Positions 1 to 8,378 of a stretch of 64,000 bases of DNA are shown here, one piece after another. Location of the stretch: NCBI RefSeq assembly GCF_025770785.1, contig NZ_JANZLA010000002.1:455698-519697 (forward strand), read 5' to 3'. Under the pieces are notes generated by a model, which did no database searches, was not told the DNA's origin, and saw only the letters and a program-made list of their open reading frames with translations. The first letter of the stretch is position 1. Each line of letters opens with the position of its first letter. Both the position numbers and the translations under genes were made by a program. The stretch comes from Cellulomonas sp. SG140 (lineage in GTDB: Bacteria > Actinomycetota > Actinomycetes > Actinomycetales > Cellulomonadaceae).

Positions 1-1
1 G

Positions 2-193
2 GAGGTCCTGGACGCCGACACGGTCGCCTGGTTCACCGCGAACGGCGGTCTGCGGCGCGCCAACGGTGATCGTCTGCGCGCGGCCGTGCTGTCGCGCGGC
101 GGGTCCGTCGACCCGATGCACGCGTTCCGGGAGATGGTCGGCCACGAGCCCCGGCTGGAACCCCTCCTGGCGCGCCGTGGCCTGAACCCCTGA
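2..193 (+). CDS. M3 family oligopeptidase, C-terminal fragment
   Basis: The frame is open from the left edge and stops at 191-193, giving the last 63 residues of a protein. The sequence, with DADTVAWF, NGG and a VLSRGG-x-DP segment near the end, is the typical C-terminus of M3 zinc oligopeptidases of the peptidyl-dipeptidase Dcp/oligopeptidase A type, cytosolic enzymes that trim short peptides. The HEXXH zinc site would lie off the window, so activity cannot be judged. It reads in the same direction as the M20 peptidase that follows, but that gene has its own promoter. Confidence 0.75.
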   Translation, partial: EVLDADTVAWFTANGGLRRANGDRLRAAVLSRGGSVDPMHAFREMVGHEPRLEPLLARRGLNP

Positions 194-276
194 CCCTCTG
201 ACGGTCCCGCGGAGCCGTGTCGTCGCGCTGACCGGTGCCCGCAGGCGCACCCCGGGGCGATGTCGTGCGTCCCCGG

Positions 277-282
277 TACCGT
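277..282 (+). promoter_or_regulatory. Leaderless -10 hexamer TACCGT for the M20 peptidase
   Basis: The TANNNT hexamer ends 6 nt before ATG 289, so transcription should begin at or next to the start codon. No Shine-Dalgarno sequence is needed with this arrangement. Confidence 0.5.
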
Positions 283-288
283 GACCTC

Positions 289-1638
289 ATGCCCGATCCG
301 ACCGCCGGCGACGCCTCCACCACAGCCTCCGGGACCCCGGCGGAGGCCGAGGTCGCCCGGATCTGCGCGGAGCTGATCCGGATCGACACCTCCAACTACG
401 GCGACTCGAGCGGACCGGGGGAGCGGCTGGCCGCCGAGTACGTCGTCGGCCTGCTGGAGGAGGTCGGGCTCGAGCCGGAGCTCTTCGAGAGCACGCCCGG
501 CCGCGCCAACGTGGTGGTGCGACTCGAGGGGCGCGACCAGGACCGTCCCGCGCTGGTGCTGCACGGCCACACGGACGTGGTGCCGGCGCAGGCGGCCGAC
601 TGGTCCGTCGACCCGTTCGCGGGCGTCGAGGTCGACGGCGTGCTCTGGGGCCGTGGGGCCGTCGACATGAAGGACATGGACGCGATGGTCCTGGCGGTGG
701 TGCGCCAGATGGTCAGCGAGGGTCGCCGGCCGGCCCGGGACGTCGTGCTCGCGATGTTCGCCGACGAGGAGGCGGGCGGCGTGCACGGCGCCCACTGGGC
801 GGTGGACAACCGGCCCGAGCTGTTCGCCGGCGCCACCGAGGCGATCAGCGAGGTCGGCGGGTTCTCGGTCGAGGTCGGCGGCCACCGCGCCTATCTGCTC
901 CAGACGGCCGAGAAGGGCCTGGCATGGCTCCAGCTCGTCGCCGAGGGGCGTGCCGGCCACGGCAGCCAGGTCAACCCGGACAACGCGGTGACCCACCTCG
1001 CGGCGGCGGTCGCCCGGATCGGCGCCTACCGCTGGCCGTACCAGCTGACCCCGACGGTCCGTCGGCTGCTGGAGGGTGTTGCGGACCTCACCGGCCTGCC
1101 GTTCGACCCGGAGGACGAGGCGGCCGTCGACGCCCTGGTCGCGGCGCTGGGCCCGGCCTCGCGGTTCGTCGGCGCGACCCTGCGCAGCACCACCAACCCG
1201 ACGCAGCTCGCCTCGGGCTACAAGGCGAACGTCATCCCCGGCTCGGCACGGGCGACGGTCGACGGTCGGTTCCTGCCCGCGCACGAGGCCGAGTTCGACG
1301 CCACGCTGCAGCAGCTCCTCGGTGAGCACGTCCGCATCGAGTCGCAGCACCGTGACATCGGCCCGGAGGCGCCCTTCGACACCGACCTCGTCGGCGCGAT
1401 GACGGCCGCGGTCCAGGCCGAGGACCCGGGTGCGGTGGTCCTGCCCTACATGCTGTCGGCCGGCACGGACAACAAGTCGCTCGCCCGCCTGGGCATCCAC
1501 GGCTACGGGTTCGCGCCCCTGCGGCTGCCTGCCGACCTCGACTTCCCGGCGATGTTCCACGGCGTCGACGAGCGTGTGCCGGTGGATGCCCTGCGCTTCG
1601 GCACTCGCGTGCTGGACCGCCTGCTGCAGACCTGCTGA
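289..1638 (+). CDS. M20/M25/M40 family zinc peptidase
   Basis: Cytosolic dinuclear zinc hydrolase of the ArgE/DapE/CPG2 family, 449 aa, which cleaves an amide or peptide bond of an unidentified substrate. Visible family motifs are HGHTDVVP (first zinc His and Asp), WGRGAVDMK (bridging Asp), ADEEAGG (catalytic and zinc Glu pair) and the HGS motif at the start of the dimerisation lid. The ATG at 289 is chosen because a TANNNT -10 ends 6 nt before it; a GTG 18 codons upstream is open but has no such signal. Homologues in actinobacteria are annotated as M20/M25/M40 hydrolases without a proven substrate. Confidence 0.88.
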   Translation: MPDPTAGDASTTASGTPAEAEVARICAELIRIDTSNYGDSSGPGERLAAEYVVGLLEEVGLEPELFESTPGRANVVVRLEGRDQDRPALVLHGHTDVVPAQAADWSVDPFAGVEVDGVLWGRGAVDMKDMDAMVLAVVRQMVSEGRRPARDVVLAMFADEEAGGVHGAHWAVDNRPELFAGATEAISEVGGFSVEVGGHRAYLLQTAEKGLAWLQLVAEGRAGHGSQVNPDNAVTHLAAAVARIGAYRWPYQLTPTVRRLLEGVADLTGLPFDPEDEAAVDALVAALGPASRFVGATLRSTTNPTQLASGYKANVIPGSARATVDGRFLPAHEAEFDATLQQLLGEHVRIESQHRDIGPEAPFDTDLVGAMTAAVQAEDPGAVVLPYMLSAGTDNKSLARLGIHGYGFAPLRLPADLDFPAMFHGVDERVPVDALRFGTRVLDRLLQTC

Positions 1639-1684
1639 GACCGCGCCCTCGACGGGCGTGGCCGCTCAGTCGTGGTCTGCGCGC

Positions 1685-1930
1685 TCAGTCGAGGTCGGCG
1701 CCGAGCGTGCTCTGCACCCGGATGATCTTGCGGCGCAGCAGCACGCGCCGCTCGCCGCCCACGTACATCCGGGTCCGCGCGAGCTCCCAGCGGCCGTACT
1801 CCGCCTCGTACGTCAGCATCCGTCGGGCGTCGTTCCCGTCGGTGGTCCGCGGGATCGTCAGGGTGCGGTACTCGTACTGGCCGCCTCGGGACAGGAAGTC
1901 GCCCCGGCCGGCCGTCGTTCGTTCGGCCAC
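1685..1930 (-). CDS. DUF5703 family protein
   Basis: Small basic protein of 81 aa, conserved in actinobacteria and of unknown function. The recognisable part is the YEYRTLTIPR start of the domain, the EYGRWELARTR core and the RRVLLRRKIIR tail. The start is GTG 1930, preceded by an AGGTGAG ribosome-binding stretch; a longer frame upstream is open only because of the high GC content. It converges with the M20 peptidase gene and diverges from the acidic protein gene at 2048. Confidence 0.75.
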   Translation of the reverse strand: MAERTTAGRGDFLSRGGQYEYRTLTIPRTTDGNDARRMLTYEAEYGRWELARTRMYVGGERRVLLRRKIIRVQSTLGADLD

Positions 1931-2034
1931 CCGCTCACCTCGTCTCTCGTCGCGTGGGTCGTACGGCGGTCGACCTCTGCCGGCGCTGCACCCGCGCAAC
2001 GACCGGCGCGGTGCCATTGTGCCCTGCGCGGCGA

Positions 2035-2040
2035 TACGGT
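2035..2040 (+). promoter_or_regulatory. Leaderless -10 hexamer TACGGT
   Basis: The hexamer ends 7 nt before ATG 2048, the leaderless arrangement seen throughout this window. It supports the short start of the acidic protein. Confidence 0.5.
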
Positions 2041-2047
2041 CTACGGC

Positions 2048-2353
2048 ATGACCGTCGACCCCCGCGCTGCGCTCGACCGGCTGATCGCCGCGCTCGAGGC
2101 CCACTACCACGCCGTGGAGAGCCGCCACGGCGAGGACGACCCGGCGGTCGACGACGCGTACGACGTCCTCGCCGACGCGTTCGAGGTCTACGACGACGCC
2201 CTCGGCACCGTCTTCGGGGAGGCGACCCCGTTCTACCTCGGCGAGGAGGAGGACGAGTCCGAGGAGGACGAGGACGACGACGACGCCGACGACGAGTCGG
2301 ACGAGGACTGGTCAGCCGAGGACGAGGACGACGAGGCTCCCGTCTCCCGCTGA
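2048..2353 (+). CDS. Hypothetical acidic protein
   Basis: A 101-aa protein I cannot assign to a function. The first 65 residues look like a helical pair (ALDRLIAALEAHYHAVE and a VDDAYDVLADAFEVYDDAL segment); the last third is almost entirely Asp and Glu and should be disordered. Such acidic tails occur in actinobacterial orphans sometimes labelled primosomal protein, but nothing here supports that label. The ATG at 2048 lies 7 nt after a TACGGT -10 element, which argues against the much longer open frame that runs in from upstream. Confidence 0.6.
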   Translation: MTVDPRAALDRLIAALEAHYHAVESRHGEDDPAVDDAYDVLADAFEVYDDALGTVFGEATPFYLGEEEDESEEDEDDDDADDESDEDWSAEDEDDEAPVSR

Positions 2354-2391
2354 CTCCGTGACGACGCGGCGGGACGTCAGCCGACCGGTCG

Positions 2392-3360
2392 CTAGCCGGC
2401 CGGTCGCTCGGGGTAGCCGACCGGCGGGGTGCTGACCTCGGTCAATGCCCGCACGATCTCGTCCGGCAGCGTCAGGTCGTCGGCAGCCAGGCACGCGCGC
2501 AGCTGTGCCGGCGTCCGCGCGCCGAGAACCGCGCACGCCAGTGCGGGACGCGTGCGCAGCCAGGCGAGCGCGACCTCAGCGGGGGAGCGCTGCAACCCGG
2601 TCGCCGCGGTCGCGGTCGCCTCGACGACGGCCGACGCCGGACGCGTGAGGTAGGGCTCGACGAAGCCCGCCAGGTGCGCGGACGCCGCGCGCGAGTCGGC
2701 GGGCACCGTCCGCCGGTACTTGCCGGTGAGGACGCCGCGTCCCAACGGTGACCAGGCGAGCAGTCCGGCGCCGAGAGCGGCGGCGGCCGGCACCACCTCG
2801 CGCTCGACGCCCCGCTGCAGCAGCGAGTACTCGGCCTGCAGCACCCCGAGGCCGACGTCGGGCTCGAGCAGCGTCGCCGCGCGGCCCACCTGCCAGCCGG
2901 CGTGGTTGGACAGGCCCACGTACCGAGCCCGTCCCGAGCTCACCGCGAGCCGGAGGGCCGAGCACGTCTCCTCCAGCGGGGTCCGGGGGTCGGGGTTCTG
3001 CACCAGCCAGACGTCGACGTGGTCCGTGCCCAGCCGCCGCAGCGACGCGTCCAGGCTGTCGAGCAGCGCGCCACGGGAGGCGTCCACCACCGAACCGTCG
3101 GGGGTGCGGCGGACACCCGCCTTGGTGCACAGCTGCACCTCGTCACGGGCGACCGCACCGCGCAGCAGGCTGCCGATCAGCTCCTCGGCGCCGCCGTCGG
3201 CGTAGGACGCAGAGGTGTCCAGGAGGGTGCCACCCGCCTCGACGAACTCCCGCAGCAGCTGGGCCGCGTCGTGCTCGTCGGTGTCCCGGCTCCAGGTCAT
3301 CGTGCCGAGACCCAGCCACGACACGTGCAGGCCGGTACGTCCGACCCGGCGCTGCTCCAT
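2392..3360 (-). CDS. Aldo/keto reductase family protein with altered catalytic His
   Basis: NAD(P)H-dependent oxidoreductase fold of the AKR superfamily, 322 aa and cytosolic. The (beta/alpha)8 family features are present: Asp48 and Tyr53 in [10 protein letters not shown], and Lys80 in CTKAG. The fourth catalytic residue, normally His in a DLYQxHWPD-like strand, aligns with Gln121 in DVWLVQNPD. The cofactor-binding S-x-R region near the C-terminus is less obvious. The gene starts at ATG 3360, 8 nt after a TAGGGT -10, and shares a 64-bp divergent promoter region with uppP. The His replacement could mean weak or altered activity. Confidence 0.85.
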   Translation of the reverse strand: MEQRRVGRTGLHVSWLGLGTMTWSRDTDEHDAAQLLREFVEAGGTLLDTSASYADGGAEELIGSLLRGAVARDEVQLCTKAGVRRTPDGSVVDASRGALLDSLDASLRRLGTDHVDVWLVQNPDPRTPLEETCSALRLAVSSGRARYVGLSNHAGWQVGRAATLLEPDVGLGVLQAEYSLLQRGVEREVVPAAAALGAGLLAWSPLGRGVLTGKYRRTVPADSRAASAHLAGFVEPYLTRPASAVVEATATAATGLQRSPAEVALAWLRTRPALACAVLGARTPAQLRACLAADDLTLPDEIVRALTEVSTPPVGYPERPAG

Positions 3361-3368
3361 GACTGGTC

Positions 3369-3374
3369 ACCCTA
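3369..3374 (-). promoter_or_regulatory. Leaderless -10 hexamer TAGGGT for the aldo/keto reductase
   Basis: Read on the minus strand, the hexamer ends 8 nt before ATG 3360. It sits back to back with the uppP -10 at 3412. Confidence 0.45.
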
Positions 3375-3411
3375 ACCGCGGGGCGTCGGGGGCCCGGCAC
3401 GCCGCGCAGGA

Positions 3412-3417
3412 TATGGT
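3412..3417 (+). promoter_or_regulatory. Leaderless -10 hexamer TATGGT for uppP
   Basis: The hexamer ends 7 nt before GTG 3425 and fixes that GTG as the likely start. Confidence 0.5.
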
Positions 3418-3424
3418 GCGCCCC

Positions 3425-4324
3425 GTGGCGAGCGGCATGGGCGGCGGCGAGGCGATCCTGCTCGGACTGGTGCAGGGCCTGACGGAGTTCCTGCCGGTGT
3501 CGTCGAGCGCCCACATCCGGATCATCAGCGAGCTGATCGGCGGGCGGGACGCGGGTGCCGCGTTCACGGCGGTGATCCAGCTCGGCACCGAGTCGGCCGT
3601 GCTGCTCTACTTCCGCCGCGACATCGTGCGGATCGTCTCGGCCTGGTGGCGGGCGCTGCGTGGCGACCGCGGCACGGACTGGCGGTCGCGCGCCGGCATG
3701 CCCGACGGTGCCCGGCCCGACCACGACGCGCTGATGGCATGGTTCATCGCCATCGGCTCGCTGCCCATCGTCGTCCTCGGCGTGCTGTTCCAGCACTCGA
3801 TCGAGAACGTGCTGCGCAACCTCTGGATCACGGTGCTCACGCTGGTCGGGTTCGCGCTGCTGCTCGGCTGGGCGGACCGGGTCGGTCGCAAGGAGCGCCC
3901 GCTCGACACGCTGACGCCCCGGCACGCGGTCCAGTTCGGCTTCTGGCAGGCACTGGCCCTGATCCCCGGCGTCTCCCGCTCGGGTGGGACGATCACCGGC
4001 GGTCTGCTGATGGGCTACACCCGCGAGGCCGCCGCCCGGTACTCGTTCCTCCTGGCGATCCCTGCGGTGTTCGGCTCGGGGCTCTATGAGCTGGTGACCA
4101 ACCTCGACGGGTTCGGGCACGCCGGGGTACCGGGTCTGGGACTGACCTTGGTCGCGACGATCGTGGCGTTCGTCGTCGGGTACCTCGTCATCATCGTGTT
4201 CCTGAAGATCGTCTCGACCTACAGCTACCGGCCCTTCGTGCTGTACCGGATCGGGCTGGCAGCCGTCGTCGTCCTGCTGCTCGTCACTGGCGCGCTGGAC
4301 CCGAGCGTGCCGGTCACGCCCTGA
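3425..4324 (+). CDS. uppP: Undecaprenyl-diphosphatase
   Basis: Integral membrane phosphatase (BacA family, 299 aa) that converts undecaprenyl diphosphate to the monophosphate and so recycles the lipid carrier for peptidoglycan and other cell-wall polymers; loss or excess alters bacitracin sensitivity. The two family signatures are clear: a [14 protein letters not shown] segment near the N-terminus and [11 protein letters not shown] in the second half, within about eight hydrophobic helices. The GTG at 3425 follows a TATGGT -10 by 7 nt. A hairpin directly after the stop separates it from the convergent corA gene. Confidence 0.95.
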   Translation: MASGMGGGEAILLGLVQGLTEFLPVSSSAHIRIISELIGGRDAGAAFTAVIQLGTESAVLLYFRRDIVRIVSAWWRALRGDRGTDWRSRAGMPDGARPDHDALMAWFIAIGSLPIVVLGVLFQHSIENVLRNLWITVLTLVGFALLLGWADRVGRKERPLDTLTPRHAVQFGFWQALALIPGVSRSGGTITGGLLMGYTREAAARYSFLLAIPAVFGSGLYELVTNLDGFGHAGVPGLGLTLVATIVAFVVGYLVIIVFLKIVSTYSYRPFVLYRIGLAAVVVLLLVTGALDPSVPVTP

Positions 4325-4346
4325 GCTCCCGCGTCGCGGCGGGAGC
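4325..4346. terminator. Bidirectional terminator between uppP and corA
   Basis: A perfect 8-bp stem, GCTCCCGC at 4325-4332 and GCGGGAGC at 4339-4346, with a 6-nt loop. It begins at the uppP stop codon and lies 26 bp from the corA stop. No T-tract follows, which is usual at this GC content. Confidence 0.55.
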
Positions 4347-4371
4347 GCAGCGCGCCGCCGAGGCCTGGTCG

Positions 4372-5403
4372 CTACAGCCAGCCGCTGCGCTTGAACGCGC
4401 GGTACAACCACAGGCAGACGGCCCCCATCACCACCACCGCGAGCGGGTAGCCGTACGTCCAGCTCAGCTCCGGCATGTGGTGGAAGTTCATGCCGTAGAG
4501 CCCGACGATCAGCGTCGGGACCGCGATCATCGCCGCCCACGCGGAGATCTTCCGCATGTCCTCGTTCTGCCGGACCGACACCTGCGACAGGTGCACCTCG
4601 AGCATCGCTCCGAGCAGCGAGTCGTGGGCGTCGAGATGGCGGTCCAGACGGTCGACCGACGCCTGCAGCCGGTGCAGCCACTGGCTGGTGCGCGCCGCGT
4701 GACGGTCCTCGTCGTCCTCCAGCTCGGGGAGCACCGCCATCAGCGGGCTGAGGCTGCGGCGCGCCTCGGCGATCTCACGCTTCAGGTCGTAGATCCGCTC
4801 CACCGGGTCAGAGCTGCCCGAGCTGAACACCAGGCGTTCGGTGTGCGCCACCGCGTCGCCGAGCCCGAGCTCCACCTCGCTGGCGCGCGCGAGGACGGTG
4901 AACAGGAGTGCGGCCAGGGCCTCACGCACACCACGGTCCGGGGTGGGGGCGCCCGTGGTCAGCCGCTCGGCCGCGATCTCGTGCACGTGCGCGCTGCCCT
5001 GCTCGACGGACAGCATCAGGTCGTCGCAGGCCACGGCCGTCAGGTCGCCGGTGTGCACGTCCCTGGTCGTGTCGTCGTACCACATGGTCGGGATCGACAG
5101 CAGGACGTCACCCGTGCGCCCGTGGTCGACGTGCGCGAACAGCGCCGTGCTCGGGCGCCCGGTCTCCAGGCGGCGGACCCGGTGCTCCGCCAACGACACG
5201 GTCATCTCGTCCGCGCCCCACGCCCGTGCGGCAGGGGCGAGGTCGGCCAGCCGCTCGAGCACCACCCAGGTCGGTGTGCCGCGGCCCCCGGTGCGGACGA
5301 CGAGCTGCGGATCCCACGGCACCCGCGTCCATGCCCCGTCCCGCTGCTGGTAGATCGCGAGCGGGACCACGCCGCGTCGCGGGTCGTCGGTGGCGGCCGT
5401 CAC
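4372..5403 (-). CDS. corA: CorA-type magnesium/cobalt channel
   Basis: Pentameric inner-membrane divalent cation channel for Mg2+ and possibly Co2+ or Ni2+, 343 aa. The long soluble N-terminal domain is followed by two C-terminal membrane helices, with the diagnostic YGMN motif (in [12 protein letters not shown]) at the end of the first helix. The protein ends in a short basic tail, KRSGWL, as expected. GTG 5403 is the likely start; a weak CAGAAT hexamer ends 6 nt before it on the minus strand. It diverges from mshC with only about 60 bp between the starts. Confidence 0.92.
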   Translation of the reverse strand: MTAATDDPRRGVVPLAIYQQRDGAWTRVPWDPQLVVRTGGRGTPTWVVLERLADLAPAARAWGADEMTVSLAEHRVRRLETGRPSTALFAHVDHGRTGDVLLSIPTMWYDDTTRDVHTGDLTAVACDDLMLSVEQGSAHVHEIAAERLTTGAPTPDRGVREALAALLFTVLARASEVELGLGDAVAHTERLVFSSGSSDPVERIYDLKREIAEARRSLSPLMAVLPELEDDEDRHAARTSQWLHRLQASVDRLDRHLDAHDSLLGAMLEVHLSQVSVRQNEDMRKISAWAAMIAVPTLIVGLYGMNFHHMPELSWTYGYPLAVVVMGAVCLWLYRAFKRSGWL

Positions 5404-5452
5404 ATGGGCATTCTGACCCGTCCGCCCGCGCGGGCGGCGCCGCCGAGCCGGT

Positions 5453-5458
5453 TAGGCT
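5453..5458 (+). promoter_or_regulatory. Leaderless -10 hexamer TAGGCT for mshC
   Basis: The hexamer ends 7 nt before GTG 5466. Confidence 0.5.
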
Positions 5459-5465
5459 TCCGGGC

Positions 5466-6728
5466 GTGCTCACCTGGCCTGCCCCGCACGTCCCGCGGCT
5501 CCCGGGTGAGGGGCCCGTCGTCCGGGTCCACGACAGCTCGACCGGCTTGCTGGTGCCGGCGTCGTCCGGACCGACCGCGACCCTGTACGTCTGCGGCATC
5601 ACGCCCTACGACGCGACGCACCTGGGGCACGCGGCCACCGCGGTCGCGTTCGACGTCCTCAACCGCGCGTGGCGGGACTCGGGCCTGAGCGTCCGGTTCG
5701 CCTCCAACGTCACGGACGTCGACGACCCTCTGCTCGAGCGGGCGGCCGCGACCGGCGTCGACTGGCGCTCGCTCGCCGACGACCAGATCGCCCTCTACGC
5801 CGAGGACATGACAGCGCTGGGCGTCATCCCGCCGGACGTCTACCGGGGCGTCGTCGAGGTGCTGCCGGACGTGGTGGTGGCGGTCGAGGCGCTGCTCGAG
5901 GCAGGGGCTGCCTACCGTGTGCCCACACCCGACGCGGTGGACGACGGGACCGGCCTGGGCGACGTGTACGCGGACCTCACGGCGGACCACGACTTCGGGG
6001 CCGTCGCCGGCCTCGACCGCGACACGATGCTCGCCCTGTCCGCCGAGCGGGGCGGGGATCCCGAGCGGCCCGGCAAGCGGGACCCGCTGGATCCGCTGCT
6101 GTGGCGGCGGGAGCGCGCCGGCGAGCCGGCGTGGGACGGCGGGACGCTCGGCAGGGGCCGCCCCGGCTGGCACATCGAGTGCGCGGTGATCGCGCGGGAC
6201 GGCCTCGGGCTGCCCTTCGACGTCCAGGGTGGGGGGTCCGACCTGCTGTTCCCCCACCACGAGATGAGCACCTCGCACGCGCGGCTGCTGGACGCGGGCC
6301 ACGGCGCACGGGTCCACGTGCACGCCGGGATGGTCGGTCTGGACGGGGAGAAGATGAGCAAGTCCAGGGGCAACCTGGTGCTCGTCTCCACCCTGCGGGA
6401 CCAGGGCGAGGACCCGATGGCGATCCGGCTGGCGCTGCTGGCGCACCGGTACCGGCACGACTGGGAGTGGTCGGCGGACCAGCTCGCACAGGCGCGGGCG
6501 CGGTTGGCGTCCTGGCGGCGCGCGGTCTCCGGCAACGGCGGACCCGACGCGACCGCGACGCTGAGCGCCGTGCGCGCGGCCGTCGCGGAGGACCTCGACA
6601 CGCCCATGGCCCTGCACGCGGTCGACGACTGGGCGGCACGTGCGGTGCACGGAGCCGAGGAGCCGGTGGAGGGAGCACCCGGGGTGGTGGCCCGCGCCGT
6701 GGACGCCTTGCTGGGCGTGCGCCTCTAG
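5466..6728 (+). CDS. mshC: Mycothiol ligase MshC (Cys:GlcN-Ins ligase)
   Basis: ATP-dependent ligase that joins L-cysteine to GlcN-Ins, the third enzymatic step of mycothiol synthesis in the cytosol. It is a class I cysteinyl-tRNA synthetase paralogue of 420 aa. YVCGITPYD carries a zinc Cys, THLGH replaces the HIGH motif, and [10 protein letters not shown] is the KMSKS loop. Its short C-terminus without a tRNA anticodon-binding domain separates it from CysS. The GTG at 5466 follows a TAGGCT -10 by 7 nt. The gene marks the host as an actinobacterium that uses mycothiol as its main thiol. Confidence 0.95.
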   Translation: MLTWPAPHVPRLPGEGPVVRVHDSSTGLLVPASSGPTATLYVCGITPYDATHLGHAATAVAFDVLNRAWRDSGLSVRFASNVTDVDDPLLERAAATGVDWRSLADDQIALYAEDMTALGVIPPDVYRGVVEVLPDVVVAVEALLEAGAAYRVPTPDAVDDGTGLGDVYADLTADHDFGAVAGLDRDTMLALSAERGGDPERPGKRDPLDPLLWRRERAGEPAWDGGTLGRGRPGWHIECAVIARDGLGLPFDVQGGGSDLLFPHHEMSTSHARLLDAGHGARVHVHAGMVGLDGEKMSKSRGNLVLVSTLRDQGEDPMAIRLALLAHRYRHDWEWSADQLAQARARLASWRRAVSGNGGPDATATLSAVRAAVAEDLDTPMALHAVDDWAARAVHGAEEPVEGAPGVVARAVDALLGVRL

Positions 6729-6752
6729 GGCCTGCAGCCGGACCGGCGTCCC

Positions 6753-7607
6753 TCAGCCGCCGTTGCCGGTGTCGCGCCGACGCAGGTAGCGCTCGAACTC
6801 CTGCGCGATCGCCTCACCGCTCGCCTCGGGCAGCTCGGCGGTGTCCTTCGCCTGCTCCAGCTGGCGCACGTAGTCGCCGATCTCGGAGTCCTCGCCCGCC
6901 AGCTCGTCGACGCCCGCCTGCCAGGCCGCGGCGTCGTCCGGGAGCTCGCCGAGCGGGATCGACTCCCCGAGAAGCTGCTCGACCCGGTGCAGGATCGCCA
7001 GGGACGCCTTCGGCGACGGAGGGTGCGCCACGTAGTGGGGCACGGCCGCCCACAACGACAGGGACTGCATGCCGCGCGCGGCCGCCTCGTGCTGGAGCAC
7101 CCCCACGATCCCGGTCGGACCCTCGTAGGTGCTCGCCTCCAGGCCGAGGGCGGCGCGGACGGCGGCGTCCTCACTGGTGGCGTTCACCGGGATCGGGCGC
7201 GTGTGGGGCACGTCCGCGAGCAGCGCGCCGACGGTGACGACGGTCCGGACGCCCAAGCCCGCGGCGATGTCGAGCAGCTCGTTGCAGTAGCGCCGCCACC
7301 GCATCGAGGGCTCGATGCCGTGCACCAGCACCACCTGGCGTCCCGTGCGCGGGCCCCGCGCAACCGCGACGGACGTGCTGGGCCAGCTGATCCGGCGGAC
7401 GCCGTCCTCGTCCACGGCGATGACCGGACGGTTCACCTGGAAGTCGTGGTACTCCTCGGGGTCCAGCTCGTCGATCTGCTCGGCGTCCCAGGCCTGGTGC
7501 AGGTGCGTCAGCGCCTCCGTCGCCGCGGAGCCGGCGTCGTTCCAGCCTTCGAACGCCGCCAGCATGACGGTGTCGTCACCGGGCAGGTCCGCCGTCACGT
7601 CGCTCAC
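6753..7607 (-). CDS. PAC2 family protein
   Basis: Cytosolic 284-aa protein of the PAC2 (proteasome assembly chaperone 2-like) family, whose bacterial members are mainly actinobacterial; the molecular role is unknown. The family start, an AAFEGWNDAG segment, is at residues 18-27 and the central LVHGIEPSMRW part is typical. The C-terminus is rich in Glu and Arg. The GTG start at 7607 follows a TAGGCT -10 by 6 nt. It is divergent from the HAD phosphatase gene. Its closeness to the proteasome locus, about 3 kb away, is suggestive only. Confidence 0.85.
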   Translation of the reverse strand: MSDVTADLPGDDTVMLAAFEGWNDAGSAATEALTHLHQAWDAEQIDELDPEEYHDFQVNRPVIAVDEDGVRRISWPSTSVAVARGPRTGRQVVLVHGIEPSMRWRRYCNELLDIAAGLGVRTVVTVGALLADVPHTRPIPVNATSEDAAVRAALGLEASTYEGPTGIVGVLQHEAAARGMQSLSLWAAVPHYVAHPPSPKASLAILHRVEQLLGESIPLGELPDDAAAWQAGVDELAGEDSEIGDYVRQLEQAKDTAELPEASGEAIAQEFERYLRRRDTGNGG

Positions 7608-7613
7608 CCCGAC

Positions 7614-7619
7614 AGCCTA
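7614..7619 (-). promoter_or_regulatory. Leaderless -10 hexamer TAGGCT for the PAC2 gene
   Basis: On the minus strand the hexamer ends 6 nt before GTG 7607. Confidence 0.5.
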
Positions 7620-7691
7620 GGCGGGGCGGCCCGGGCGCAGGGGGCCCGTGCGCTCCGGACCTCGACGGGAGGAGGCACGTCGACGGCTCCG

Positions 7692-7697
7692 TACGAT
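7692..7697 (+). promoter_or_regulatory. Leaderless -10 hexamer TACGAT for the HAD gene
   Basis: The hexamer ends 6 nt before GTG 7704. Confidence 0.5.
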
Positions 7698-7703
7698 GGT
7701 CCG

Positions 7704-8375
7704 GTGCTCGAGCTGCCCGCCGCCGTCCTCTGGGACATGGACGGCACCCTCATCGACACCGAGCCGTACTGGATGGCCGCGGAGGCCGAGCTGGTCGAGG
7801 CGTACTCCGGAGTCTGGACGGCCGCCGACGCGGTGGACATGATCGGGTCGTCGATGGCGGTGTGCGCCGCTGCCCTCCAGGCGCGGGGCGTCACCCTGAC
7901 CGCGCTCGAGATCGCCGAGGCGCTGAACGCCCGCGTCGGGGCCGCGGTGGCCGCCGGCATCCCGTGGAAGCCGGGTGCGGTCGAGCTGCTCACGGAGCTG
8001 AACGCTGCCGATGTGCCGCAGGCCCTGGTCACGTCGTCGCAGGCCGTTCTCGCCGCTCCGTTCGCCGAGGCGGTGGGGCTGTTCGACGTCGTGGTCGCCG
8101 GCGACCACGTCGTGAACTCCAAGCCGCACCCGGAGCCGTACCTGACGGCTGCGCGCCTGCTCGGCGTGGAGCCGGGCCTGTGCGTGGCCGTCGAGGACTC
8201 GCCGTCCGGCGTGGCAGCGGCCCTCGCCGCGGGCGCCCGGGTGGTCGCCCTGGCGTCGCCGTCGACGGTGCCGCCGGCACCGGAGCTCAGCCGGGTCTCC
8301 GGGCTGACCGACCTCGACCTGGCCGCGCTGGCCCGGGTGGGTGCCGGGCACGTGCTCGACCTGCGCGCCGCCTGA
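7704..8375 (+). CDS. HAD family phosphatase
   Basis: Cytosolic haloacid-dehalogenase hydrolase of 223 aa, subfamily IA, close to phosphoglycolate phosphatase and beta-phosphoglucomutase. Motif I is DMDGT with nucleophile Asp11 and acid Asp13, motif II is VTSSQ, the Lys of motif III is in SKPHPEPY, and motif IV is VEDSPSG. A helical cap of about 70 residues follows motif I. The substrate cannot be read from the sequence. GTG 7704 is set by the TACGAT -10 element. The gene ends 3 bp from the convergent nuclease gene. Confidence 0.88.
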   Translation: MLELPAAVLWDMDGTLIDTEPYWMAAEAELVEAYSGVWTAADAVDMIGSSMAVCAAALQARGVTLTALEIAEALNARVGAAVAAGIPWKPGAVELLTELNAADVPQALVTSSQAVLAAPFAEAVGLFDVVVAGDHVVNSKPHPEPYLTAARLLGVEPGLCVAVEDSPSGVAAALAAGARVVALASPSTVPPAPELSRVSGLTDLDLAALARVGAGHVLDLRAA

Positions 8376-8378
8376 CCG

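Noticed and set aside
1430..2047. Fusion of the acidic protein to an upstream frame
   Set aside because: The upstream part is a shifted frame of the M20 peptidase and the DUF5703 antisense strand; a TACGGT promoter sits 7 nt before ATG 2048.
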